Source of the DNA: Thermoplasmata archaeon
Lineage (GTDB): Archaea; Thermoplasmatota; Thermoplasmata; WALJ01
Direction: 5' to 3'
Length of the DNA stretch: 8,061 nt
Assembly: GCA_026986305.1 (NCBI GenBank)
Contig: JALSOU010000172.1
Span: 1 to 8,061, forward strand
The notes under the pieces are model-generated. The model was not told where the DNA came from, did not search any database, and saw only the letters and a list, made by a program, of their open reading frames with translations. Numbering within the stretch: the stretch's first letter is position 1; every line of letters begins with the position of its first letter. The translations under genes were made by a program, and so were the position numbers. Below, one piece after another: positions 1 through 6,105 of the stretch.

Positions 1-1323
1 CTGATGTCTTCCCTCCCTTTCACCATACACCCCATAGGCGGGGTCGTGCCTCTAATGGAGAACTACAGGTATTCCGATCTTGTTAAAGTCATAATCTCCT
101 CAAAGAAGGGGCTCAATCCATCAAAGCCGGTGCATCTCTTCGGAGCAGGTCACCCGATGCTCTTTCCAATGGCGGCTCTTCTAGGCTGTGACCTCTTTGA
201 CTCCTCCTCTTATGCGAAATACGCATATGATGGCAGGATGATGTTTCCTTGGGGAACAGAGAAGATAGAGAACATGGAGGAGTTCCCATGCTCATGCCCT
301 GTGTGTTCAAGATACACGCCTAAGGAGATAAGGCAGATGCCTGAAAAAGAGAGGCACAGGCTCATAGCTCTCCACAACCTGTACATTTCATTTGCGGAGA
401 TAAGAAGGGTGAGGGAGGCCATAAGGAAGGGAACTCTGTGGGAAATGGTTGAGCAGAGAGCCAGAACACGGCCTGAACTTCTAAATGCCCTTAGAACAGC
501 GCTGAAATACCATGATTATCTGGAAAGCTTTGAGCCGAGAACAAGAAAAAGCACATTCCTTTATTCCGGTTGGGAGAGCCTGAAAAGGCCGGGAATACTC
601 AGGGCTTCAAGGGATGCGGAGAGAATAGCCATGGAATCTCCAAGAATTGTTCTTCCGGAAGCAGAGCACCCTTATTCTGTGTTTTATGCCGAAAAATTGG
701 AGAAAAACAGGAGATACGCTGTGAGCTCCCCCTTCGGACTCGTTCCCATGGAGCTGGATTCCACATACCCATTCGGACAGTCCATATTCCCGGAAATTCT
801 GGACAAAGAGGTTAAAGAGGACATGGAGCGCAAACTATCATTGAGTAAGATGCACGAGGCTGAGATAGACAGGGATGTGGAGCAGATAAGGACCATAGCG
901 AGATTTCAGTTCGGCGATGACGGTGCCAGTGAGATCCTGAAAGGGGAAATAAAGGCTGTAAAATCCAGAAATACAGGCAAGATAAGGAATGTCATAGTAG
1001 ATGGTGAGCATGTACTCTCTTTAAGGGCAGAAGACGGAATGTTCACCCTGAAATTGATGGGCGGTAGAAGGTTGCACAGACTCCCTTATCCCAGATATCG
1101 TGTGGTCATATCTGAGGGAGATGAGTTCATAAGGGAAGGGAAGAATGTATTCGCCAAGTTCGTGGCGGATATGGATGAGAGACTGAGGCCAGCAGACGAG
1201 TGCATAGTTGTCAACGAAAAGGATGAATTTCTGGGGGTCGGGCAGGTAATTCTCATAAAAGAGGAGGCAATGAGCTTTGAAAAAGGCATAGCTGTTAAGG
1301 TGAGAGAAGGGAATAGAGCTTAG
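1..1323 (+). CDS. tgtA: Archaeosine tRNA-ribosyltransferase (archaeal tRNA-guanine transglycosylase), 5' partial
   Basis: The enzyme swaps guanine-15 in the D-loop of archaeal tRNAs for preQ0, the first tRNA-level step to archaeosine, in the cytoplasm. The frame is open from base 1 (CTG), so the ATG at 4 is internal. Numbering from that Met, GCDLFDSSSY (61-70) carries the nucleophile Asp66. FPCSCPVC (94-101) with His124 supplies zinc ligands Cys96, Cys98, Cys101 and His124. These positions differ by a constant 183 from the known Pyrococcus horikoshii residues (Asp249; Cys279, Cys281, Cys284, His307), so about 180 N-terminal residues, including the general-base Asp, lie before the window. A C-terminal PUA RNA-binding domain covers about 363-437 (FAKFV, LRPADECIVVN, FLGVGQ, KGIAVKVREG). 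The intact nucleophile and zinc site argue against the ArcS paralogue. A 50-base gap with its own promoter separates it from the next gene. Confidence 0.96.
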   Translation: MMSSLPFTIHPIGGVVPLMENYRYSDLVKVIISSKKGLNPSKPVHLFGAGHPMLFPMAALLGCDLFDSSSYAKYAYDGRMMFPWGTEKIENMEEFPCSCPVCSRYTPKEIRQMPEKERHRLIALHNLYISFAEIRRVREAIRKGTLWEMVEQRARTRPELLNALRTALKYHDYLESFEPRTRKSTFLYSGWESLKRPGILRASRDAERIAMESPRIVLPEAEHPYSVFYAEKLEKNRRYAVSSPFGLVPMELDSTYPFGQSIFPEILDKEVKEDMERKLSLSKMHEAEIDRDVEQIRTIARFQFGDDGASEILKGEIKAVKSRNTGKIRNVIVDGEHVLSLRAEDGMFTLKLMGGRRLHRLPYPRYRVVISEGDEFIREGKNVFAKFVADMDERLRPADECIVVNEKDEFLGVGQVILIKEEAMSFEKGIAVKVREGNRA

Positions 1324-1343
1324 ATGTTGCATTTGTGGAAAAA

Positions 1344-1351
1344 CTTAATAA
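1344..1351 (+). promoter_or_regulatory. Archaeal TATA box for the small membrane protein gene
   Basis: CTTAATAA, preceded by the A-rich bases GGAAAAA (a possible BRE), is centred 26.5 bases before the ATG at 1374. No SD sequence lies between them, so the transcript probably starts at or next to the start codon (leaderless). The box is imperfect (TTAATA instead of TTATATA), which lowers confidence. Confidence 0.6.
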
Positions 1352-1373
1352 ATGAAATAAAGAACTTTCAACT

Positions 1374-1859
1374 ATGATTAAGAAAATACTGGGAGTAGTG
1401 ATGATTTTAATCGCCGTAGCGCTCTTCATAATCACCATATCTGGTGAAAACATGCTTCACATAGCAATAGCCTCTCTCCTCTTCCTACTCTCCCTTCTCG
1501 CAGGGCGCAATATAGCTTACCTTGTCCACGATTCGCAGGTGTTAAAGAGAAGGAGCAGGAACTTCTTCTCCCCAAACGGCATGATATCCATGTGGATGCT
1601 GTTTTTCATCATCATGGTGATAATCTACACCATTTCATTTCAGGTATTCTTCAAATCCATAAGCATCTTTGTTGCAGGGATTTCTGGATCTTACATGGGA
1701 ATAGCATACTCCATAATCTGCCTAATAGGTTCATACATCCTCTTCTCATACCAATCCTCTCTGCATCCGGATAAGCTCTATTCTTCATGGGGAAAGAGGA
1801 TGGAAAGGATGAGCTCAGGAATGGGCGGAATGATGAAAAACATGGGAAGAATATTTTGA
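1374..1859 (+). CDS. Small integral membrane protein of unknown function
   Basis: I do not recognise this 161-residue protein. Hydrophobicity suggests four transmembrane helices, at about 4-22, 28-47, 71-93 and 108-128. A basic loop (KRRSRN, about 58-63) follows helix 2 and is probably cytoplasmic. The C-terminal tail after about residue 130 is hydrophilic and ends in a Met/Gly-rich basic stretch (about 143-159, with MSSGMGGMMKNMG). I see no catalytic motif, no Cys pair and no cleavable signal peptide; helix 1 looks like a signal anchor. The ATG start is supported by the TATA box about 26 bases upstream and the absence of an SD. It lies between tgtA and galU on the same strand, but both it and galU have their own promoters, so neighbours say little about its role. 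Coding is plausible because the hydrophobic pattern is regular and the gap on each side is short. Confidence 0.75.
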   Translation: MIKKILGVVMILIAVALFIITISGENMLHIAIASLLFLLSLLAGRNIAYLVHDSQVLKRRSRNFFSPNGMISMWMLFFIIMVIIYTISFQVFFKSISIFVAGISGSYMGIAYSIICLIGSYILFSYQSSLHPDKLYSSWGKRMERMSSGMGGMMKNMGRIF

Positions 1860-1879
1860 TCGTACCCAAACTACAATGC

Positions 1880-1887
1880 TTTATATA
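1880..1887 (+). promoter_or_regulatory. TATA box of galU
   Basis: TTTATATA matches the archaeal TATA consensus perfectly. Its centre lies 24.5 bases before the GTG at 1908, matching the spacing of the other leaderless genes here. It overlaps an in-frame ATG at 1887, which therefore should lie upstream of the transcription start and cannot be the initiator. Confidence 0.8.
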
Positions 1888-1907
1888 TGAAAAACAGATA
1901 TGAGGCC

Positions 1908-2756
1908 GTGAAAGCAGTAATTCCGGCAGCAGGTCTGGGAACGAGAATGCTCCCTCTTACAAAGGCCCAGCCAAAGGAGATGCTTCCCATACTGGATAAG
2001 CCTGCAATACAGTATGTTGTGGAAGAAGCCGTGGCATCTGGCATAGAAGATATACTTATAATAATAGGCAAGGGAAAAAGGTCTGTGGAGGACCATTTCA
2101 GCAGGAATAGGGAACTTGAATTCTTTCTAAAAGAAAGGAAGAAGGAAGAGGAACTGAAGAGGCTGATTGGCTCAGAAATAGATGCAGACATATTTTTTGT
2201 ACAGCAAAAAGAGCCGAAAGGTCTGGGGGATGCCATACTGTTTGCTGAGAAGCATGTTGGAAACGAGCCCTTTGTCCTTATGCTTGGAGATGATATAATA
2301 TTTGACCAGAAACCAGCTGCCAAACAGCTGATAGATGCTTATTATCGCTACGATAGACCCATACTTGGAATAGAGGATGTTCCGGAGGAGGATGTATCAA
2401 AGTACGGCATAATAAAAACAGGTGGGGAGCTTGAAAATGGAATATTTGATGTAGAAGACATGGTGGAGAAACCTCCGTTGGAGAAAGCGCCGTCCAACCA
2501 TGCCATCATAGGCCGATACTTACTCACTCCAGAGATCTTCTCCTATCTCAGGCAGTCAAGACCTGATTTCAGAGGGGAATTACAGCTCACAGATGCGCTC
2601 CGCATGTACAACCGTGAGCACAGGATGCTCGGGCTCAGATTCAACGGCATAAGGGTTGATGTTGGAAATCTGAAAGGCTGGTTGAGGGCCAATATGCTGG
2701 CGGCAAAGACATTCATGCCAGAGCTTTACAAAGACATACTGGAAGATATTCAGTAA
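1908..2756 (+). CDS. galU: UTP--glucose-1-phosphate uridylyltransferase
   Basis: This cytoplasmic nucleotidyltransferase makes UDP-glucose and pyrophosphate from UTP and glucose-1-phosphate. The product is 282 residues when started at the GTG at 1908, giving MKAVIPAAGLGTRMLPLTKA, the usual start of this family. Visible motifs are the nucleotide-binding loop GLGTRMLPLTKAQPKEMLP (9-27), EPKGLGDAI (102-110), the metal-binding LGDD (126-129), MVEKP, and FNGIRVDVGNLKGW near the C-terminus. The family name is clear, but thymidylyl or other sugar-1-phosphate specificity cannot be fully excluded; the long insert after FFLKERKK and the C-terminal DVGN motif favour GalU over RmlA. Its neighbour ugd uses UDP-glucose, which supports the assignment. 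An ATG at 1887 would add seven residues, but it lies within the TATA box. The gene converges on ugd and overlaps it by 7 bases. Confidence 0.93.
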   Translation: MKAVIPAAGLGTRMLPLTKAQPKEMLPILDKPAIQYVVEEAVASGIEDILIIIGKGKRSVEDHFSRNRELEFFLKERKKEEELKRLIGSEIDADIFFVQQKEPKGLGDAILFAEKHVGNEPFVLMLGDDIIFDQKPAAKQLIDAYYRYDRPILGIEDVPEEDVSKYGIIKTGGELENGIFDVEDMVEKPPLEKAPSNHAIIGRYLLTPEIFSYLRQSRPDFRGELQLTDALRMYNREHRMLGLRFNGIRVDVGNLKGWLRANMLAAKTFMPELYKDILEDIQ

Positions 2757-4054
2757 TTCTCTCCTTTTTTCCCTTTTCCTATGACAGCATACGGGATTTT
2801 GACATCCTTTTTCAGGGTTCTTCTCCCGTCAACTATCAATTTAAGCGGGTATTTGTCGTAGTCAATCTCCTTAAACTCTTCCCAGTCTGCCTGAATCATG
2901 CATATATCAGCTTTTTCAAGGGCTTTTTCCGCTGTTTTTGCATACTCAATCTCAGGAAACAGTCTTTTGAAGTTTTCCATGGCTTTTGGGTCATAAGCTA
3001 TTACATTCGCTCCTTTTTTCAATAGCTCTTTCACCAGAGGAATTGCTCTGGATTCCCTTATATCGTCCGTATCGGGCTTAAAAGATAGGCCGAGGAGCGC
3101 TATGTTTTTTCCTTTCAGCTCTCCCGCATACTTTTCCGCAAGCTCAATCATTCTAAGAGGCTGTCGGTCGTTTATCTCAATAACATCTTTAAGAAGTATT
3201 GGATCATATCCTTTCTCTTCCGCAGCTGAAATCAGAGCCTTAACATCCTTTGGAAAACAGGAACCTCCGAAACCCGCACCTGCCTTCAAAAAGTATGGGG
3301 ATATCCTGTGATCCATTCCAACTCCTTTCATGACATCCTCAACATCTATGCCAAAGCGCTCGCATATATTTGCAATCTCATTGGCAAAGCTTATTTTTGA
3401 GGCCAAAAAGGCGTTTGAAGTGTATTTTATCATCTCAGCTGTGCTAGGATCTACAACTAGAACAGGGGCATTGAGCGGGGAGTAAAGCTCTTTGAGAATC
3501 TCCTCATCCCTTTTGCTCTTAACTCCAAGCACCACTCTGTCTGGGTTGAGGCTGTCTTCAAGAGCCACGCCTTCTCTCAAAAACTCAGGATTCATGGCGA
3601 TTCCGAAATCCACGCCTTCTTTTTTTCCAGAGACTTTCTCTATGGTTTTCCCAGCCTTCTCAGTGGTTCCGGGTATTACAGTGCTTTTTATCACGACAAG
3701 GTGGTATCCATCCTTTTTTCTTAGAACCTCTCCTATCTGTTCAACAGCTGAAAAAACATAGGAAAGGTCTATGCTGCCATCCTCCTTTGAGGGTGTTCCC
3801 ACAGAAACGAAGCTTATGTCTGTGGAAAGTATGGCGCTCTCAAGGTCTTCTGTGGCTCTGAGCTTCTTATTTTCAACAAGACCTTTAAGGAGTTCATCCA
3901 GACCTTTCTCATATATCGGGCTTTTTCCCATGTTTATGCTTTCAACCTTTTCCTTTACAACATCCACTAGGATTACCTCGTTTCCAAGCTTTGCAAAGGT
4001 AGCTCCTGTGACGAGTCCAACATATCCAGCGCCTATTATTGAGATTTTCATCAT
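2750..4054 (-). CDS. ugd: UDP-glucose 6-dehydrogenase (UDP-glucose/GDP-mannose dehydrogenase family)
   Basis: This enzyme oxidises UDP-glucose to UDP-glucuronate in two NAD+-dependent steps in the cytoplasm. The 434-residue length is normal. It has an N-terminal Rossmann fold with GAGYVGLVTG (8-17) and Asp31 at the end of the second strand, then VGTPSKEDGSID (85-96), STVIPGT (124-130), NPEFLREG (155-162), and the Lys210/Asn214 pair in EMIKYTSNAF. The catalytic-cysteine motif GFGGSCFPKD has Cys266 and Asp270. A C-terminal UDP-binding domain contains LLGLSFKPDTDDIRES. The neighbouring galU supplies its substrate, which favours UDP-glucose over the UDP-N-acetyl-mannosamine or GDP-mannose used by related enzymes. 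The reading starts with two ATGs; the second (4051) is 26.5 bases from the TATA centre and gives the usual MKISIIGAGYVG, so either may be used. The gene lies 37 bases after the flippase gene but has its own promoter. Confidence 0.94.
   Translation of the reverse strand: MMKISIIGAGYVGLVTGATFAKLGNEVILVDVVKEKVESINMGKSPIYEKGLDELLKGLVENKKLRATEDLESAILSTDISFVSVGTPSKEDGSIDLSYVFSAVEQIGEVLRKKDGYHLVVIKSTVIPGTTEKAGKTIEKVSGKKEGVDFGIAMNPEFLREGVALEDSLNPDRVVLGVKSKRDEEILKELYSPLNAPVLVVDPSTAEMIKYTSNAFLASKISFANEIANICERFGIDVEDVMKGVGMDHRISPYFLKAGAGFGGSCFPKDVKALISAAEEKGYDPILLKDVIEINDRQPLRMIELAEKYAGELKGKNIALLGLSFKPDTDDIRESRAIPLVKELLKKGANVIAYDPKAMENFKRLFPEIEYAKTAEKALEKADICMIQADWEEFKEIDYDKYPLKLIVDGRRTLKKDVKIPYAVIGKGKKGENY
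2762..2778 (+). terminator. Possible T-rich terminator downstream of galU
   Basis: A pyrimidine stretch with runs of six and four T begins six bases after the galU stop. Archaeal RNA polymerase terminates at U-rich tracts without needing a hairpin. The tract lies inside the last codons of ugd on the opposite strand, where it encodes the Lys-rich KGKKGE tail, so its T content may simply reflect that coding. Confidence 0.35.
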
Positions 4055-4073
4055 CTATGGGTAAAAAGAGGGG

Positions 4074-4082
4074 GTATATAAG
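4074..4082 (-). promoter_or_regulatory. TATA box of ugd
   Basis: On the minus strand this reads CTTATATAC. It is centred 23.5-26.5 bases before the two candidate ATGs at 4054 and 4051. There is no SD, and a run of T precedes the start, so ugd is probably transcribed leaderless from within the 37-base gap after the flippase gene rather than only by read-through. Confidence 0.75.
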
Positions 4083-4091
4083 TGATGGGAA

Positions 4092-5315
4092 TCAACTCAA
4101 ACTCAGCCTTTTTCTAAAGAGCATGAGCAGGAAATAGGAGCTTATCAATATGGAGCTTGCCCATCCTAAGACATAGGAAATTGAGGCACCTATAACGCCG
4201 TATTTAGGTATGAGTATAATTGAGGAAAAGATAGTAACAACGGCGGCACTTACCGTATCATATGTGCTTATTATGGGCCTCCCCCCACCTTCCCAGAGAG
4301 CTGAAAAAGAGTTTCTTATTCCAGCTAGAACGGCGCCGATTGAGATTATGATGAAAGGAAGGTATGCATCAGCATATTCCTCTTTGAATACCATGGTTAT
4401 CCCCTGCTTTCCAAAGAGTATTGCTGGTATTATTAACCCCACTCCTGAAAGAAGGATTAAAGCTGTGGAGTATTTGAATATCCTTATTCTATGTTCATTA
4501 CCTCTCAAAGATGCTATTTTAGGCATGGTTACTGTGGATATAGCCACAGGAATGAAGGAAAAGACTATTGATAGCGTGAAAGCGAGGGAGAGCGTGGCCA
4601 CCTCGCTGTAATCTGAGAAGTACTTGAGAATGAGCACAGGGGCCTGCATAACAGTCACATATGCTATCGTAGTAACGAAAATCGGGGAAGAAAAGAGAAG
4701 AACATCCTTTATAAGTTTTTTAGATACCATTTTTATGTTAAAATTCACATCAGATTTCCATAAAAATTCAAGAATGAATATCGTTATCCAGCCACCGAAA
4801 GCATATATTAGCAGAACAGGAGCTGAGGTGATGGAAAAGTAGAGATATATGATAAGGAGTAGGGTTATTTTCACCAAATTCCGTATTATGTTGAAAATGG
4901 AGTATTTCATATAGTCCATTAGTCCTCTCACAGTTCCCATATATATTAAAGAGACAGAGTATCCTAAGATAACCATCAAAAGAAGCCATTCTCCCATAAA
5001 AACAATGGAAGTGAAGATTTCTGTAATTATCAAGGATATAAGAAATATGAACATTATGTTTGTGAAATAGGCGTATTTGCGTGGGAGATCATCGTGGTAT
5101 TTCGCCAGAAATCTGGTCATGGCAGTTGGAAACCCACTTGCGACGAATGTGGATAAAACAGTGGAAAGGCTCAGTATGTATCTCACCTTTCCATATTCTT
5201 CTTTTGACATCCATACTGCCAGAAGAGTCATGAAAGCGAAGGCTATTCCCTGCCCTATAACATTCCCTACACCGACCATTACAGATTTTTTGAGCATTTC
5301 TGAGTCTTTTTTCAC
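4092..5315 (-). CDS. Polysaccharide/lipid-linked glycan flippase, Wzx (RfbX/MATE-like) family
   Basis: This multi-pass membrane protein probably flips a lipid-linked sugar or oligosaccharide to the outer face for surface polysaccharide or N-glycan assembly. The 407-residue sequence has about 12 predicted helices, near 12-36, 43-63, 81-105, 110-128, 142-160, 165-185, 206-225, 241-264, 284-303, 320-340, 350-370 and 375-402. The family pattern is recognisable: the N-terminal GVGNVIGQGIAF, helix 2 followed by GFPTAMTRFLAKY, VTMPKIASL in the middle, KQGITMVFKEEYADAYLPF before helix 10, and PKYGVIGASISYVLGW near the end. The cargo cannot be read from sequence. The start is GTG (5315), chosen because a TATA box lies 26.5 bases upstream and no SD is present; an in-frame ATG seven codons in is a weaker alternative. 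It diverges from the L1 operon and precedes ugd on the same strand. Confidence 0.88.
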   Translation of the reverse strand: MKKDSEMLKKSVMVGVGNVIGQGIAFAFMTLLAVWMSKEEYGKVRYILSLSTVLSTFVASGFPTAMTRFLAKYHDDLPRKYAYFTNIMFIFLISLIITEIFTSIVFMGEWLLLMVILGYSVSLIYMGTVRGLMDYMKYSIFNIIRNLVKITLLLIIYLYFSITSAPVLLIYAFGGWITIFILEFLWKSDVNFNIKMVSKKLIKDVLLFSSPIFVTTIAYVTVMQAPVLILKYFSDYSEVATLSLAFTLSIVFSFIPVAISTVTMPKIASLRGNEHRIRIFKYSTALILLSGVGLIIPAILFGKQGITMVFKEEYADAYLPFIIISIGAVLAGIRNSFSALWEGGGRPIISTYDTVSAAVVTIFSSIILIPKYGVIGASISYVLGWASSILISSYFLLMLFRKRLSLS

Positions 5316-5337
5316 CGGACTTGACCATAATTTTTTT

Positions 5338-5345
5338 CTATATAA
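5338..5345 (-). promoter_or_regulatory. TATA box of the flippase gene
   Basis: On the minus strand it reads TTATATAG, centred 26.5 bases before the GTG at 5315. The A-rich stretch between box and start contains no SD, so the mRNA is probably leaderless. It sits back to back with the L1 promoter, about 44 bases between TATA centres. Confidence 0.75.
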
Positions 5346-5381
5346 TGCTTCGCTCTTTTCACATGGTTAGTGGGGGCAACC

Positions 5382-5389
5382 TTTATAAA
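5382..5389 (+). promoter_or_regulatory. TATA box of the L1-L10-L12 ribosomal operon
   Basis: TTTATAAA is a strong archaeal TATA element. With the 24-27 base spacing seen at other genes here, transcription should start around 5410-5413, giving a leader of roughly 47-50 bases before the TTG of L1. This is the only promoter in the window predicted to produce a real 5' leader. Confidence 0.75.
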
Positions 5390-5415
5390 CACCCCTCTTT
5401 TCTGTGCCTCACTAC

Positions 5416-5449
5416 CTGTAGGAGAGGCAGCAGCCTCGCAGAACTACAG
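5416..5449 (+). promoter_or_regulatory. Leader hairpin of the L1 operon, probable L1 autoregulatory binding site
   Basis: Two perfect helices can be read directly. Helix 1 pairs CTGTAG (5416-5421) with CTACAG (5444-5449). Helix 2 pairs GAGGC (5424-5428) with GCCTC (5433-5437), closed by the loop AGCA. Between them is an asymmetric internal loop, GA on the 5' side and GCAGAA on the 3' side. The hairpin fills most of the predicted leader, and its last base is the first base of the SD. Archaeal L1 proteins are known to repress their own operon by binding an mRNA mimic of the 23S rRNA L1 site, which has two helices flanking an asymmetric purine-rich loop; from memory, the Methanococcus vannielii site has the same 2-by-6 loop with GA on the short side. 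Binding here would be expected to block ribosome access. The function is inferred. Confidence 0.65.
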
Positions 5450-5456
5450 AGGTGAT
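5449..5456 (+). promoter_or_regulatory. Shine-Dalgarno site that fixes the L1 start
   Basis: GAGGTGAT is fully complementary to the CACCUC-type 3' end of archaeal 16S rRNA and lies three bases before the TTG at 5460. This makes TTG the initiator and excludes the longer open frame that begins upstream of the promoter. Confidence 0.8.
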
Positions 5457-5459
5457 ACA

Positions 5460-6104
5460 TTGGCGGATAAAAGCATAGTAGAAGCGGTAAAGAAGGCGAT
5501 AGAGCTCGCAAAGGAGCGCAACCGCAAGTTCAGGGAGAGCGTAGATTTAGCCATAAATCTTAAGGATGTTGACCTGAAAAACCCCAAGAACAGGATTGAA
5601 GAAGAGATAATATTGCCACACGGAAGGGGGAAGCAGGTAAAGGTCGGAGTTTTTGCAACAGGTGAGCTTGCTTTCAAATCAAAGGATGTTGCTGATGTTG
5701 TCATAACTCCTGAGGAGATAGATGATCTGGCAGAGAACAAGAGAAAGGCTAAGAAGCTGGCAAACGACATAGATTTCTTCATAGCAGAGGCTCCCCTAAT
5801 GCCTGTTATAGGTAAAAAACTGGGAGTTGTGCTTGGTCCTAGAGGAAAGATGCCAAGACCTGTGCCTCCCAACATAGATCCAAAGGGGATAGTTGAAACT
5901 CTCAGGAAGACCGTGAAGGTGAGGTCAAAGGACCGGCCGACATTCCACGCCCATGTTGGGACTGTGGACATGGACCCTGAGCAGATAGCGGATAACATAG
6001 AGGCTGTGCTTAAAAGGGTGGAGTCAAAGCTGGAGAGAGGAAGAATGAATATAAAATCGGCCTATGTGAAGACCACAATGGGCCCTGCTGTGAGGTTGTG
6101 GTAA
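5460..6104 (+). CDS. rpl1: Large-subunit ribosomal protein L1 (uL1)
   Basis: This protein binds 23S rRNA helices 76-78 to form the mobile L1 stalk, which helps release deacylated tRNA; in archaea it also represses its own operon. The 214-residue product, started at TTG, has normal archaeal length. Domain I is built from both termini and holds the RNA-binding residues: Phe24 in KFRESVDLAINLK and the C-terminal TTMGPAVRL (205-213), whose Thr206-Met207-Gly208 match Thr217-Met218-Gly219 of Thermus L1. Also visible are ILPHGRGKQVKVGVF (50-64) and, in domain II, LGVVLGPRGKMPRPVPPNID (121-140). The frame stays open upstream to a GTG at 5370, but those 30 residues would span the promoter and leader and do not look like L1. 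It is the first gene of the operon; L11 is not directly upstream. Its stop is one base before the L10 ATG. Confidence 0.96.
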   Translation: MADKSIVEAVKKAIELAKERNRKFRESVDLAINLKDVDLKNPKNRIEEEIILPHGRGKQVKVGVFATGELAFKSKDVADVVITPEEIDDLAENKRKAKKLANDIDFFIAEAPLMPVIGKKLGVVLGPRGKMPRPVPPNIDPKGIVETLRKTVKVRSKDRPTFHAHVGTVDMDPEQIADNIEAVLKRVESKLERGRMNIKSAYVKTTMGPAVRLW

Positions 6105-6105
6105 C

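Noticed and set aside
1871..2323. 150-codon open frame antisense to galU
   Set aside because: Ser-rich, low complexity, no promoter or SD, and it fully overlaps conserved galU motifs.
4063..4072. T-run on the minus strand as a terminator for the flippase gene
   Set aside because: CTCTTTTTAC is short and lies between the ugd TATA box and start; function as terminator cannot be separated from promoter sequence.
4210..4611. 133-codon plus-strand open frame inside the flippase gene
   Set aside because: Shadow of the minus-strand transmembrane gene; no recognisable protein and no initiation signal.
5370..5459. 30-residue N-terminal extension of L1 from a GTG at 5370
   Set aside because: It spans the TATA box and leader, is not L1-like, and a strong SD directly precedes the TTG at 5460.
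5444..5998. 184-codon open frame antisense to L1
   Set aside because: Ser/Phe-rich composition typical of the reverse of a Lys/Asp/Glu-rich gene; L1 on the plus strand is certain.
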